DNA of 64,000 nt, taken from positions 1,465,176 through 1,529,175 of the forward strand of contig NZ_KB907787.1 of NCBI RefSeq assembly GCF_000382205.1, given 5' to 3'. The DNA is from Dyadobacter beijingensis DSM 21582. Lineage in GTDB: Bacteria; Bacteroidota; Bacteroidia; Cytophagales; Spirosomataceae. The translations under genes and the position numbers were made by a program. This document shows, piece after piece, positions 15,981 through 24,588 of this stretch (its first letter is position 1; the number at the start of each line of letters is the position of its first letter). Under the pieces are notes generated by a model. That model had not been told where the DNA came from. It did no database searches and saw nothing but the letters and a program-made list of their open reading frames with translations.

Positions 15981-16057
15981 ATTGAATTTAGTGCAGCGAA
16001 ACAGGGGTCGAGACGGTCGATAATGTGGTAAATGGCTGGCAAATAGGGGTAACTGGC

Positions 16058-16088
16058 TTGACTTTTATGCATTTTTAGCCAACCTTTG
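16058..16088 (+). promoter_or_regulatory. candidate promoter of the phage regulator
   Basis: TTG (16058-16060), 20 bases, then AACCTTTG (16081-16088), one mismatch from TAnnTTTG. Transcription would start near 16094, about 44 bases before the regulator ATG. Confidence 0.5.
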
Positions 16089-16137
16089 CACTTAACGCAT
16101 AAAGGCTTATTCAATTATTATCATAAACATCACTATC

Positions 16138-16587
16138 ATGAGTAAATTACCAATAGGAGTAGTGCTTCGCCAAATATTCGATGAAAAGGCTATCACGCCA
16201 TCTCACCTTATGGCGACGCTTGGTAAGTCAAAACCAGCGGTGTATAATAACTTTAAACGTACAGAAATGGATAACGAGGAAATCGCCAACTGGGCGAAGG
16301 CGCTCGGTGTCTCTTCGGAGGAAATTGTTAAAAGGTGGAAGGGGGATTCCGACAAAGGATCTGTGCCCGGAGATTCTGCATATTTGGCAACTTATCTGGC
16401 ACGTCTCGAAGAACATTTTAAGCAGCTAAATGAGCAGCTGCGGGTTCAGCAGGAGCAATTTAATGCGCAGTTGGCGATGAAGGATAGACAGCTCGAAGGG
16501 ATGCAGCGGACGGTCGACGTACTCTTGGGAAAGTATAATCCTGCCGCCGACCGATCGAAAGAGTTTACCTTCCTTCAAGTAGCGTAG
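16138..16587 (+). CDS. helix-turn-helix regulator with coiled-coil tail (probable phage repressor)
   Basis: A 149-aa protein. Residues about 5-65 form an XRE-like helix-turn-helix ('ITPSHLMATLGKSKPAVYNN'), and residues 80-130 form a Gln/Glu/Leu-rich coiled coil for oligomerisation. It is the only plus-strand gene of the element, transcribed away from the early operon across a repeat-rich control region, which is the standard place for a maintenance repressor. There is no LexA-type peptidase domain, so induction would not be by RecA-mediated self-cleavage. An intrinsic terminator follows at 16708-16741. Confidence 0.75.
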   Translation: MSKLPIGVVLRQIFDEKAITPSHLMATLGKSKPAVYNNFKRTEMDNEEIANWAKALGVSSEEIVKRWKGDSDKGSVPGDSAYLATYLARLEEHFKQLNEQLRVQQEQFNAQLAMKDRQLEGMQRTVDVLLGKYNPAADRSKEFTFLQVA

Positions 16588-16707
16588 GCACTTTCGGTGG
16601 CAGAAGGAGACGCCCCGCGCGTTTCAGATCAGAAAGAGTTAATTATCAGTTAATTATGGTGGCAAGAGGTTCCCGGTAAATAGTCCGATATTCTCCACAA
16701 CATAACC

Positions 16708-16741
16708 AGCCACTTACATGTATAATGTAGGTGGCTTTTTT
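16708..16741 (+). terminator. intrinsic terminator after the phage regulator
   Basis: A 12-bp stem (AGCCACTTACAT / ATGTAGGTGGCT, one G-T pair) with a 5-base loop and a T-run on the plus strand. Confidence 0.8.
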
Positions 16742-16748
16742 CTTAAGG

Positions 16749-17198
16749 TCAGCAATAGATCACCAGCGCTTGCGGAGGGATAGTTAGCCGGATCGCCTTT
16801 CCGTTTCTTACTTCAATATTTAATTCTGCCGGGCTCAGGTCGGAGGCAAACAGGCACTTCATCGAGCTGTCTATGGGATGCATGGCCTCATCCACAGTAA
16901 CATACACACAAGCATATTTCTCCTCTGCCAGATTCACGGCACACAGTATTTCATGATCGCCGGATATCCGCGACCATGCGATCACTTCTTTATCGCCGGC
17001 TTCGTCGTCCGGATAACTAAAAGTGTTGCCATTCCGTGAGGTAGACCGGAGAAAAAAAGCGCCGGATACCAAAGTTGGATACTTCCGGATTAAGCTGTCG
17101 AGCCGCTCCATCTGGGTAGGCCGCAACTTTTCCAGGCAGTGCTCGCGCACACCCCAAAAGTCAGGATTTAAATGGATATCGAGCAGGCCTTGCATCAC
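16749..17198 (-). pseudogene. probable remnant of a GH13-type amylase: C-terminal domain only
   Basis: A 149-aa frame that resembles the last part of alpha-amylase-family proteins. It has a helical segment ('MERLDSLIRKYPTLVSGAF'), then a beta-sandwich with 'AWSRISGDHEILCAVNLAEE' and an ending 'LTIPPQALVIYC' typical of GH13 C-terminal domains. The catalytic barrel with its Asp/Glu/Asp residues is absent, and the upstream sequence does not continue it. It sits at the edge of the phage element, so deletion linked to integration is one explanation. It could still be expressed as a stand-alone domain. Confidence 0.55.
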
Positions 17199-17305
17199 AA
17201 AGATCAGGGGTTAACAAAGCGTTTCTTGAAGGTAGACAATTTTGGGTAGAATAAAATATTATTCTAAAAATGTCTAAACAGATTTTTATTTTCAAAATTT
17301 TATTT

Positions 17306-17313
17306 TACATTTG
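17306..17313 (+). promoter_or_regulatory. candidate -7 box of the cold-shock gene
   Basis: TACATTTG matches TAnnTTTG exactly, within a very AT-rich stretch (17245-17335). No clear -33 element is seen, and the leader would be only about 16 bases. Confidence 0.4.
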
Positions 17314-17335
17314 ATAAATATTTTAAAATAAAGTT

Positions 17336-17527
17336 ATGAATAGAGGAACAGTTAAGTTTTTTAATGATACCAAAGGGTTTGGTTTCATTGCTCCGGAAAA
17401 TGGCGGAGATGATATTTTTGTGCACACTACTGGTCTCAATGATGATATCCGTGAAAACGACAGTGTGTCTTACGAAGTAGAAGAAGGTAGAAAAGGCCTG
17501 AACGCAGTTAATGTAACCATTATCTGA
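17336..17527 (+). CDS. cold-shock domain protein (CspA family)
   Basis: A 63-aa single cold-shock domain with both RNA-binding motifs: RNP1 'KGFGFI' and RNP2 'DDIFVHTT'. Such proteins bind single-stranded RNA and DNA and melt secondary structure, helping translation at low temperature or in stationary phase. It is monocistronic, flanked by an AT-rich promoter region and a strong terminator at 17552-17580. Length and motif spacing are standard for the family. Cold induction cannot be judged from the sequence, since some Csp proteins are constitutive. Confidence 0.95.
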   Translation: MNRGTVKFFNDTKGFGFIAPENGGDDIFVHTTGLNDDIRENDSVSYEVEEGRKGLNAVNVTII

Positions 17528-17551
17528 TCGGCAATACATACAAGGTAATGG

Positions 17552-17580
17552 AATCCTCCCGGTGTGGAGGATTTTTTTTG
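17552..17580 (+). terminator. intrinsic terminator of the cold-shock gene
   Basis: AATCCTCC / GGAGGATT stem (17552-17559 and 17566-17573) with a 6-base loop and a run of T. Confidence 0.9.
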
Positions 17581-17595
17581 TTTTAGACCATATCT

Positions 17596-18525
17596 ATGAA
17601 ATCCACCATCCAGCAGCAACACCCGAGATCGTTATGGCGGCTCCTGGCGACGCAATTAACCGATCTGCCATCCAGGTTCCTGAGTAAAGCCCTGCTTTGC
17701 CTGACAGCACTCCTTTCAATTTTACTTTCCTTGCTGCTTCGGTTTGTGCTGCAATACCGGAAAACGGTGATCCGTAAAAATCTGAGAAGTTCTTTCCCCA
17801 CCAAATCCGCCGGGGAGATCCGAAAGCTGATGAGCGCATATTACCGCCATATGAGCGATCTTTTGCTTGAACCTTTTTTGTTCTACCTGGCACCGGAAAG
17901 GCTCAGAAAGCGTCTGGCTAAGTACGTCAATCCGGAAGTCCTGGAATTGCTCCATGCGGACCAACGACCGGTGATCGTCTTCGCGTCGCATTACGGGAAC
18001 TGGGAATACCTGATTAATCTTCCACAGGTGACGGAATACCCGGTTTATACGGCTTACTCGCCAATCAAAAATGGTATGCTCAACAGGATGATGATCAGAT
18101 TACGCTCATTTCTCGGTGTCAAACTCATTCCTAAAAAGGGATTCTACCGGCAGGCATTGTCGCTATTGCGGCAAACGGCTATTCCTAACCTGCTGGTGGT
18201 CATTGCAGATCAGCGGCCAGCGCCTGGCAGCGACAAATTTCATATTTCGTTTCTCGACCAGGATACTGCTGTCCAAACGGGAGGGGAACGGATGGCCGCT
18301 TCATCACAGGCGGCGGTCGTGTACGTCGAATCCAGTAAAAGGTCGCGTTTCAGCTACGAATTCACATTCCGGCTGATGGAGCACCCTGACCGATCAACGC
18401 CGCTGAGTATTACAAAATCCTACTATCGTTTTCTGGAAAAGAGCATCAGCCGTGCGCCGTCTTACTGGCTATGGTCACATAACCGTTGGAAAATTCCGGC
18501 CGCCGCCGCCATCCATTCATCTTAA
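17596..18525 (+). CDS. lysophospholipid/lipid A acyltransferase (LpxL/HtrB-like)
   Basis: A 309-aa inner-membrane protein with one N-terminal hydrophobic segment (about 33-52). It carries the acyltransferase motif 'SHYGNWEY' (HX4E type) near residue 132 and a downstream 'VVIADQRP', as in LpxL/HtrB family members. These transfer a secondary acyl chain to lipid A or related acceptors. Eight bases separate its stop from the GH130 gene, so the two probably form an operon. The substrate is not predictable from sequence. Confidence 0.85.
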   Translation: MKSTIQQQHPRSLWRLLATQLTDLPSRFLSKALLCLTALLSILLSLLLRFVLQYRKTVIRKNLRSSFPTKSAGEIRKLMSAYYRHMSDLLLEPFLFYLAPERLRKRLAKYVNPEVLELLHADQRPVIVFASHYGNWEYLINLPQVTEYPVYTAYSPIKNGMLNRMMIRLRSFLGVKLIPKKGFYRQALSLLRQTAIPNLLVVIADQRPAPGSDKFHISFLDQDTAVQTGGERMAASSQAAVVYVESSKRSRFSYEFTFRLMEHPDRSTPLSITKSYYRFLEKSISRAPSYWLWSHNRWKIPAAAAIHSS

Positions 18526-18533
18526 TACTTATC

Positions 18534-20006
18534 ATGGCCGCACACCTCATTCGGAAAGACACTATTTTTCAACCTGATTCCAGCCGCGTCATCGCGCGAT
18601 TTCTATATAACGGCGAGGATCGAAGCAGGGAGCTGATATCGATCATTCTCGCTCTTGACGAGGGGAGCCAGGTACGGCAGCTGAACAATGTCCTGAGAAA
18701 GTATGCTAAACGGCACCGGAATATTCTCAAGGTATTCGAGCGGCATTTTCGAAAGCTGGAAGTCCTGCTTAAAACCATGAAAATAGACCCGCACGACCTG
18801 GAAACCAAGCAGCGCCTGCTCATTGGCGCTTATTTCACGATGGAATATTCCATCGAAGCCGCGGCCTTTTTCAACCCGTCCATTGTGGCCGATCCCGACC
18901 AGTCAGGCGTCGAACCCGGCGAAACGCGGGTTATCCTCAGCTTTCGGGCCACGGGGGAAGGGCATATTTCGTCTATTGTATTCCGCTCCGCGCTCATTAA
19001 CCAAAACAATGATATTACCGTCGATACCCCTGGCCGGTTGCTCGACTCTCCCGAGCATGTGCGGAACCACATCTATAAGAAAAAGTCGTTTCTGGCAAAA
19101 TTGAGTGAAATGCAGGATTTGGATAATCCCGCATACCCGGCGATTGAAGCAAAGCTGACGGAGACCTTCACCTATGAAGAGCTCAAACGGTATGCGGAAG
19201 AGATCAGCAGGTTACCGGGAATGGATGTTGCCGGCTCGCTGTTTCTACGGGAAGTAATGTGGCTGGCCTCGTCGCATTACGAGATGGATTTTTCCCTGGA
19301 TACCGACATCTCAGAACGTGTGATCTTTCCCATCGCAGATACGGAAAAACGAGGTATCGAAGATGCCAGGTTCGTTTGCTTTACCGACGACAAGCATGAG
19401 CAGACCTACTACGCCACCTACACCGCATATGACGGAGTTAATATCCTGCCCAAGCTGTTGACTACCCGCGACTTTTACCATTTCAAAGTACTGCCTCTTC
19501 ACGGAGAGATCGCGCAGAACAAGGGAATGGCACTGTTCCCCCGTAAGATCAATGGTAAATATGCCATGCTTTGCCGTATCGACGGCGTTAACAACTACAT
19601 TGCCTATTCGGACAATATCAGCATTTGGCGAAAGGCCATTTTGATCCAGACACCGAAATTTCCATGGGAATTCGTTCAAATTGGAAACTGTGGCTCGCCG
19701 GTAGAAACGCGAGCGGGGTGGCTGGTGCTGACCCACGGGGTAGGGCCGATGCGAGAATACGTGCTTGGGGCATCGCTGTTTGAATTGGAAAACCCTGAAA
19801 ATGAGATAGGACGCCTTACGCAACCCCTTCTGATCCCCAACGCAAGCGAGCGCGATGGTTATGTGCCGAATGTAGTTTATTCCTGCGGCGCATTTGTGCA
19901 TAATCAGAGCCTGATTATTCCTTATGCCACTTCCGACTATGCTTCTACTTACGCCGTGGTGGAGTTGGAAGAATTGTTAAAAGACCTCCTCTGCGATAAA
20001 AACTAA
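18534..20006 (+). CDS. GH130 family glycoside phosphorylase/hydrolase
   Basis: The start at 18534 (MAAHLIRKD) avoids overlap with the acyltransferase; an earlier in-frame ATG at 18486 would overlap it. The protein is about 490 aa. It shows GH130 features: 'EKRGIEDARFVCF' with the catalytic Asp of the family, 'NKGMALFPRKINGKYAML', and a C-terminal 'RDGYVPNVVYSCGAF'. GH130 enzymes cleave beta-mannosides, usually by phosphorolysis. The 160-residue N-terminal extension marks the longer subgroup. It converges on two GT4 glycosyltransferases, overlapping the first by 4 bases, so synthesis and breakdown of one mannose-containing glycan is suggested. Confidence 0.88.
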   Translation: MAAHLIRKDTIFQPDSSRVIARFLYNGEDRSRELISIILALDEGSQVRQLNNVLRKYAKRHRNILKVFERHFRKLEVLLKTMKIDPHDLETKQRLLIGAYFTMEYSIEAAAFFNPSIVADPDQSGVEPGETRVILSFRATGEGHISSIVFRSALINQNNDITVDTPGRLLDSPEHVRNHIYKKKSFLAKLSEMQDLDNPAYPAIEAKLTETFTYEELKRYAEEISRLPGMDVAGSLFLREVMWLASSHYEMDFSLDTDISERVIFPIADTEKRGIEDARFVCFTDDKHEQTYYATYTAYDGVNILPKLLTTRDFYHFKVLPLHGEIAQNKGMALFPRKINGKYAMLCRIDGVNNYIAYSDNISIWRKAILIQTPKFPWEFVQIGNCGSPVETRAGWLVLTHGVGPMREYVLGASLFELENPENEIGRLTQPLLIPNASERDGYVPNVVYSCGAFVHNQSLIIPYATSDYASTYAVVELEELLKDLLCDKN

Positions 20007-21013
20007 CGGCGGAGTATTTCTTCATAGACTTTCATGTAATTGTCAACCATCTTTTCTTTCGAAAACATCGCTTTCGCCCACTGGCGGCATTCCTGCCTGT
20101 CGAGCTGTGTAACCTTTTTGACAGCCTGAACGGCTTCATCGATAGTATGAACGAGGAACCCGGTTTTTCCATGGACAATCAGCTCGCACATCGAGCCCCG
20201 ATTGAAGGCAATTACCGGCGTGCCACAAAACATCGATTCAGCCACGCTGAGGCCGAAGGGTTCGTCGAACTGAATCGGATGAAGCAGCGCGAGCGCCTTG
20301 CCCAGTAAAGTCTTGCGCTCGGATGGCCCGACATTTCCAATGTAAAAGACCGATCTTTCGTCGATGCAGGGCTTGATCTTTTGCTCGAAGTAGGCATCGT
20401 CCTGAATCAGTCCCGCGATCAGCAGCACCTTCCCGGACTCCCGGGCTATTTGAATAGCTTCCAGCGTTCCTTTCTCTGGATGGATACGCCCGAAGAAAAG
20501 CAGGTAATCTTGTGGGCTTCGCTCGAAAGGGAAATCCTTCCCTTCGACGCCGTTATACACTGTGGCAATGTAGTCCAGTTCATCGCTGCGATCGGCATTG
20601 CTGATGGATGCGTAAAAACATGATCCATTATACTTCCGGTAGACATCCAGGATTTTCGGAGAAGAAAACCCATGAATCGTTGTCAGCATCGGTGTGCGGA
20701 TCAGCTTCGAGTAGGTTAATGGGAGAAAATCGAAATGATTGTGGATGAGATCGAACCGTGAGGCGTTTTCCATCAAATGGCTGATATGCAGACATTCGGC
20801 CACCTTGGGATCGATGCTCCTGTCTTCCGCGTACGGAGCAGGGGAGGAGCCCTCCAATTTTGCGGTAGTGACCGAATCCGTTGTGGCGAAAAGCGTTACA
20901 TCCACCCCCTTCTCGACGAGCCCTTCCGTCAGATAGGATGCTACTTGTTCCCACGGGCCATATTGCCGGGGTGGCGTTCGCCATGCGATCGATGACAGTA
21001 AAGCCACTCTCAT
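20003..21013 (-). CDS. GT4 family glycosyltransferase
   Basis: A 336-aa GT-B fold protein. The N-terminal domain starts 'MRVALLSSIAWRTPP' and includes 'DLIHNHFDFLPL'. The C-terminal nucleotide-sugar domain has 'LLFFGRIHPEKG' and the EX7E-type motif 'EPFGLSVAESMFCGTPVIAF'. This is standard for retaining GT4 enzymes that use UDP- or GDP-sugars. It overlaps the upstream fused glycosyltransferase by 4 bases (ATGA) and the end of GH130 on the other strand by 4 bases. Sugar and acceptor are unknown; mannose is a guess from the GH130 neighbour. Confidence 0.9.
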   Translation of the reverse strand: MRVALLSSIAWRTPPRQYGPWEQVASYLTEGLVEKGVDVTLFATTDSVTTAKLEGSSPAPYAEDRSIDPKVAECLHISHLMENASRFDLIHNHFDFLPLTYSKLIRTPMLTTIHGFSSPKILDVYRKYNGSCFYASISNADRSDELDYIATVYNGVEGKDFPFERSPQDYLLFFGRIHPEKGTLEAIQIARESGKVLLIAGLIQDDAYFEQKIKPCIDERSVFYIGNVGPSERKTLLGKALALLHPIQFDEPFGLSVAESMFCGTPVIAFNRGSMCELIVHGKTGFLVHTIDEAVQAVKKVTQLDRQECRQWAKAMFSKEKMVDNYMKVYEEILRR

Positions 21014-23253
21014 ACCAGTTCTGCTTCCATCTTCGTGACTTCTTCAAATGCTTCGAGCACGCTCAAATGGGAGATCAGGTAGGCCAAGGTACTTTCAGCT
21101 CCCTGGTTTCGGTTCACGCCCGTGCTTTCCAGCCCGTCGCAGCAGCCTTTTGTTTCAAAATCGTAAAGGCTTACCCGGAGGTCGTTTTCTCCCAAAAACC
21201 ACATGAAACAGGTATATAGCTTCTGAATGTAAGCCTGATCATTGGTAAGCCGGAATGCCTGGTGGAACATCAATACCATCGCAAGTGCATCCAGCGGTTG
21301 CTGGGCAAACATAGATTGCTCGCGGTCTCTGCTGTACCAGTTCTCGTTGCCTACAACCGACAAATACCCATTACGGAGCGTCACATCCGAAAGGAAATCC
21401 ATGCTTTCTATCGCTACTTCCAGTACGCGTGGATCGTGCAAAAACTCAGCCGCATGCAGCAGCGCCAAAGGCAAAAATGCATTGTCGTAGGCCAGCAGCG
21501 ATTCAAACCATTGCCAATCATTGCTGCGGTGAACATCATATTCCATCAGAAGCCTGCCCGTCAGCGCCTCCAATATTTTGATCATTCCTTCGTCAGTCGG
21601 ATTGCTTTTCAGATAATGGCATATTCCGACGATGGTGTTGGCAATACTTCGGATAGATCTGAGACTTGTGAAATTTGGCACGGCGTCAAAGAAAATTTCA
21701 CGGCCGGTCTGGTAATAGGCGTCATTAGGCGCATTCCCGAGCAGATAGCCCAATGACCAGATCGTACGACCAAAAGAGTCTTCCGACCCGACTTCGTCCA
21801 GGAAATTCCGGTTGAAACTCAGGAAGTTTCGGAACATGCCGTCCTGGGTCTGCATGTAATTGATGTAGCTCAGATAGGTGGGCGACAGTTTCAGGGCGAG
21901 CGGATGCTTGTTTCTTTTGTAGGTCATCAGCACCATCAGCAAGGCCCTCGCATTATCATCCAGGCAATACCCTTCTTTCAGATTGGGGATCCCGTATTTG
22001 GCGTGCTGAATAATGCCGGTATCATCGGTGAGACGCTGCACATGATCGAGCAGGAACGGCGGAAGCGTAAGCGGGTCCAGAATCATCGGGTTGCCCGATT
22101 CTATTTCCAGTCCGACTTTCGCTATTGCCTCCGCCAATTCCAGATATTTTTCCCCAATTTTCGGCCAGGTTATCTCGCGGCCATAGTCAAATGCATTTTT
22201 CCGGAGCTGCTGCATTTGCTCGGGATGGTCCAGTAGTTCAAGCAGTATTTCGGTCAGTGCCGGCGAGTCGTGGAAATTGAAAAGGCGCCCCCTGCCATCG
22301 GCGAGCAATTCTGCCGCATGCCAGTAGGGCGTGGAGATCACGGCATTACCAGCGCCGATCGCGTAGGAAAGTGTCCCGCTGGTGATCTGGGCCTCGCTGG
22401 TGTAAGGGGTGATGTAGATATCGGAGGCTGAGAGGTACTTGAATAGTTCGGCCTGACCGATGAATTCGTTCAAAAACACAACGTGTTTTTCGATGCCCAG
22501 CTGTTTGACCAGGCCTGCAAGGAAAACGCGGTACTCTTCCCCGGCATGCCTGACTACGTTGGGATGTGTTTTACCAAGCACAATGTAAACAAGTTGCGGA
22601 TACTTTTTCGCTACCTCCGGCAAGGCCCTCAACACTGTCTCGATCCCCTTATTCCGCCCGATAAAGCCGAAGGTCAACAGGACCTGTTTAGCGGAGAGTT
22701 TGAACTCCTTCTTGGCCATAAGCTGGTCAAAGTGTATATCCGGCACGCCATGCGCGATCCGGGCGATCTTATCCGCGGGCACCTGATAGACATCCGAGAG
22801 CATATCGACTGCGGTCTGGCTCATAACAACAACCGACTGCGCTATTTTGCATATCTCGACCATAACGGCCTTCTGATTGTAGGAGGGTGTTTTCAGGACG
22901 GTATGCAATGTCACGATCAGCGGAATTTTGAGCCGGTACAACAGCGGCAGGATGTAAATACCGTTCTGCCCGCCGAATATGCCGAATTCGTGTTCCAGGA
23001 CGCAAACGTCGGCCCCGCTTAGGTTAATGACGTTGGCCGCTTCCAGGTAATCGGTCTGCTCTTCCTGCCTGATGGCCAGCTTCACCTCTTTGGGATAATC
23101 GTAATGAAGGCCGTTGTCGTCTATCGCGATCACGAAGCCTTGCGAGCCACCTACCAGGGCTTCCTCTCCGACGGTTGAATGAAATAGGTTCTGGGTAAAA
23201 GTACCAATTCCGCACTCACGGGGTGGGTAGGTTCCTATAAATGCAATTTTCAT
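21010..23253 (-). CDS. GT4 glycosyltransferase fused to an (alpha/alpha)6-barrel-like domain
   Basis: A 747-aa two-domain protein. Residues 1-380 form a GT4 glycosyltransferase ('YPPRECGIGTFTQNLF' at the start, 'FGFIGRNKGIETVLRAL', then 'TPYTSEAQITSGTLSYAIGA'). Residues about 395-747 are helical, with repeated short motifs ('YCLDDNARALLMVLM', 'DSFGRTIWSLGYLLG', 'EWNxSRDREQ'-like 'NWYSRDREQSMFAQQPLDA') typical of six-hairpin glycosidase-like barrels. It starts the minus-strand pair with the 336-aa GT4. The fusion suggests coupled building and trimming, or recognition of the same glycan. Confidence 0.87.
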   Translation of the reverse strand: MKIAFIGTYPPRECGIGTFTQNLFHSTVGEEALVGGSQGFVIAIDDNGLHYDYPKEVKLAIRQEEQTDYLEAANVINLSGADVCVLEHEFGIFGGQNGIYILPLLYRLKIPLIVTLHTVLKTPSYNQKAVMVEICKIAQSVVVMSQTAVDMLSDVYQVPADKIARIAHGVPDIHFDQLMAKKEFKLSAKQVLLTFGFIGRNKGIETVLRALPEVAKKYPQLVYIVLGKTHPNVVRHAGEEYRVFLAGLVKQLGIEKHVVFLNEFIGQAELFKYLSASDIYITPYTSEAQITSGTLSYAIGAGNAVISTPYWHAAELLADGRGRLFNFHDSPALTEILLELLDHPEQMQQLRKNAFDYGREITWPKIGEKYLELAEAIAKVGLEIESGNPMILDPLTLPPFLLDHVQRLTDDTGIIQHAKYGIPNLKEGYCLDDNARALLMVLMTYKRNKHPLALKLSPTYLSYINYMQTQDGMFRNFLSFNRNFLDEVGSEDSFGRTIWSLGYLLGNAPNDAYYQTGREIFFDAVPNFTSLRSIRSIANTIVGICHYLKSNPTDEGMIKILEALTGRLLMEYDVHRSNDWQWFESLLAYDNAFLPLALLHAAEFLHDPRVLEVAIESMDFLSDVTLRNGYLSVVGNENWYSRDREQSMFAQQPLDALAMVLMFHQAFRLTNDQAYIQKLYTCFMWFLGENDLRVSLYDFETKGCCDGLESTGVNRNQGAESTLAYLISHLSVLEAFEEVTKMEAELV

Positions 23254-23407
23254 TTCTGCCGTCTGTTGATTTCTTCTAAGGTAACCTAATTAAACGGCAT
23301 TACCCGCGAATATTTCAGCTGCGGCCAAATACTTCGGGAATCTCTGTGATTCACAAAACATGTTGAATATCAAGCAAAAGGACCTACCTTACAAAAAACT
23401 AAAAATC

Positions 23408-23521
23408 ATGTCAACAGAAAAAAGCCAGCAAAAAAGCGACAAGAAAAAACCTGCCAAAAATCTGAAAGAAAAGCGCGCGGATAAGAAGGAGAAGCGGGAT
23501 ACCAAGTCGAAGGTCGACTAG
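23408..23521 (+). CDS. 37-aa lysine-rich protein
   Basis: A frame of 37 codons begins at ATG 23408 (MSTEKSQQKSDKKK...) and ends TAG at 23519-23521, with the next gene's ATG immediately after. Nearly half the residues are Lys, and most of the rest are Asp, Glu, Arg, Gln and Ser, so the peptide must be disordered and strongly basic. An AGG lies in the upstream AT-rich region. Exact abutment with the transglutaminase gene suggests coupling. A nucleic-acid or polyphosphate-binding role, or a Lys donor for crosslinking, are guesses. Confidence 0.6.
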   Translation: MSTEKSQQKSDKKKPAKNLKEKRADKKEKRDTKSKVD

Positions 23522-24361
23522 ATGAAGTGCATTTCAGTCAGGCATCGGATAGACTACCGCTACGATCATCAAGTACTTCTGTCCCCGCACAGATTCCGCC
23601 TGACGCCGCAGCCCGATTCCCATGCGCTCATCGAAGGATACAGTTTTGTGCTGCAGCCTGCCAATCGGCTATACTGGCAACACGACGTTTACGGCAATAA
23701 AATGGTGCGGGCCGATTTCACCGACAGGACAGATTTCATGTCTGTACAGGTTACCCTGGACATCAAACAGAATAGTTTCAATCCTTTCGATGTACTGGTC
23801 GACGATGAGTCCCAGCGCTTTCCATTTCTGTATCCTGCCATCGTTAAAAATGCACTGCTACCTTATTTGCAAATTGTAGACAGGAGTTCTGCCCTCACCG
23901 CGTTCGTTGGATGCACCGAAAAGTTTCATGGTGAAACGCTCTCTTTCCTGGTGAAGCTTAACATGCAAGTCTGCAATCACATCAGATACGTGCATAGATT
24001 AGAGCAAGGCGTCCAATCATGCGAGATGACCCTGAAGGCCCGGACCGGCTCTTGCCGCGATTCTGCCTGGCTGATGGTCCAGGTGCTGCGCAGACTAGGA
24101 TTGGCAAGCAGGTTTGTATCGGGCTATTTGATCCAATTGGATACCGTTTCCGGCGACGCTGTTGAATTGCACGCCTGGGCGGAAGTTTTTATACCCGGGG
24201 CTGGTTGGGTTGGATTGGACACAACATCAGGCCTGTTTACCAGTGAAGGCCATATTGCGCTTGCGATTGGCCCCGGTCCCGAGCAGGTGGCACCGGTAGA
24301 AGGATTAACCGAGCTCTGCTCAGTTTCAATGACCTATCAATTTGAATTGACAAATCATTAG
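23522..24361 (+). CDS. transglutaminase-like family protein
   Basis: A 279-aa protein with an N-terminal beta-rich domain ('RHRIDYRYDHQVLLSPHRFRL' region, as in bacterial transglutaminase-like N domains) and a catalytic domain. The catalytic triad is visible: Cys in 'GSCRDSAW' (about 180), His in 'ELHAWAEV' (about 218) and Asp in 'GLDTTSG' (about 234). There is no signal peptide, so it is probably cytoplasmic. Members act as proteases, amidases or crosslinkers. It directly follows the 37-aa Lys-rich gene. Confidence 0.9.
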   Translation: MKCISVRHRIDYRYDHQVLLSPHRFRLTPQPDSHALIEGYSFVLQPANRLYWQHDVYGNKMVRADFTDRTDFMSVQVTLDIKQNSFNPFDVLVDDESQRFPFLYPAIVKNALLPYLQIVDRSSALTAFVGCTEKFHGETLSFLVKLNMQVCNHIRYVHRLEQGVQSCEMTLKARTGSCRDSAWLMVQVLRRLGLASRFVSGYLIQLDTVSGDAVELHAWAEVFIPGAGWVGLDTTSGLFTSEGHIALAIGPGPEQVAPVEGLTELCSVSMTYQFELTNH

Positions 24362-24588
24362 GCAACAACACGGGTTATTATCCGCGCGAAGGACCGTCGA
24401 TGTCGTAACGGAAATCTGGCAATCCCCTACCTTCTGGCTGCAACCGATACTTTCCCGGTCTGCTTATAGCGATTAATCCGCCCCGGCATTAATTACGGTA
24501 ATTGATTTAATGTAACCGTAAATTAATTAGACGTGCCCCTGTTCGAAAATTTGATTATTTTGTCTGCGCACTATCAAAACATTGAAAA

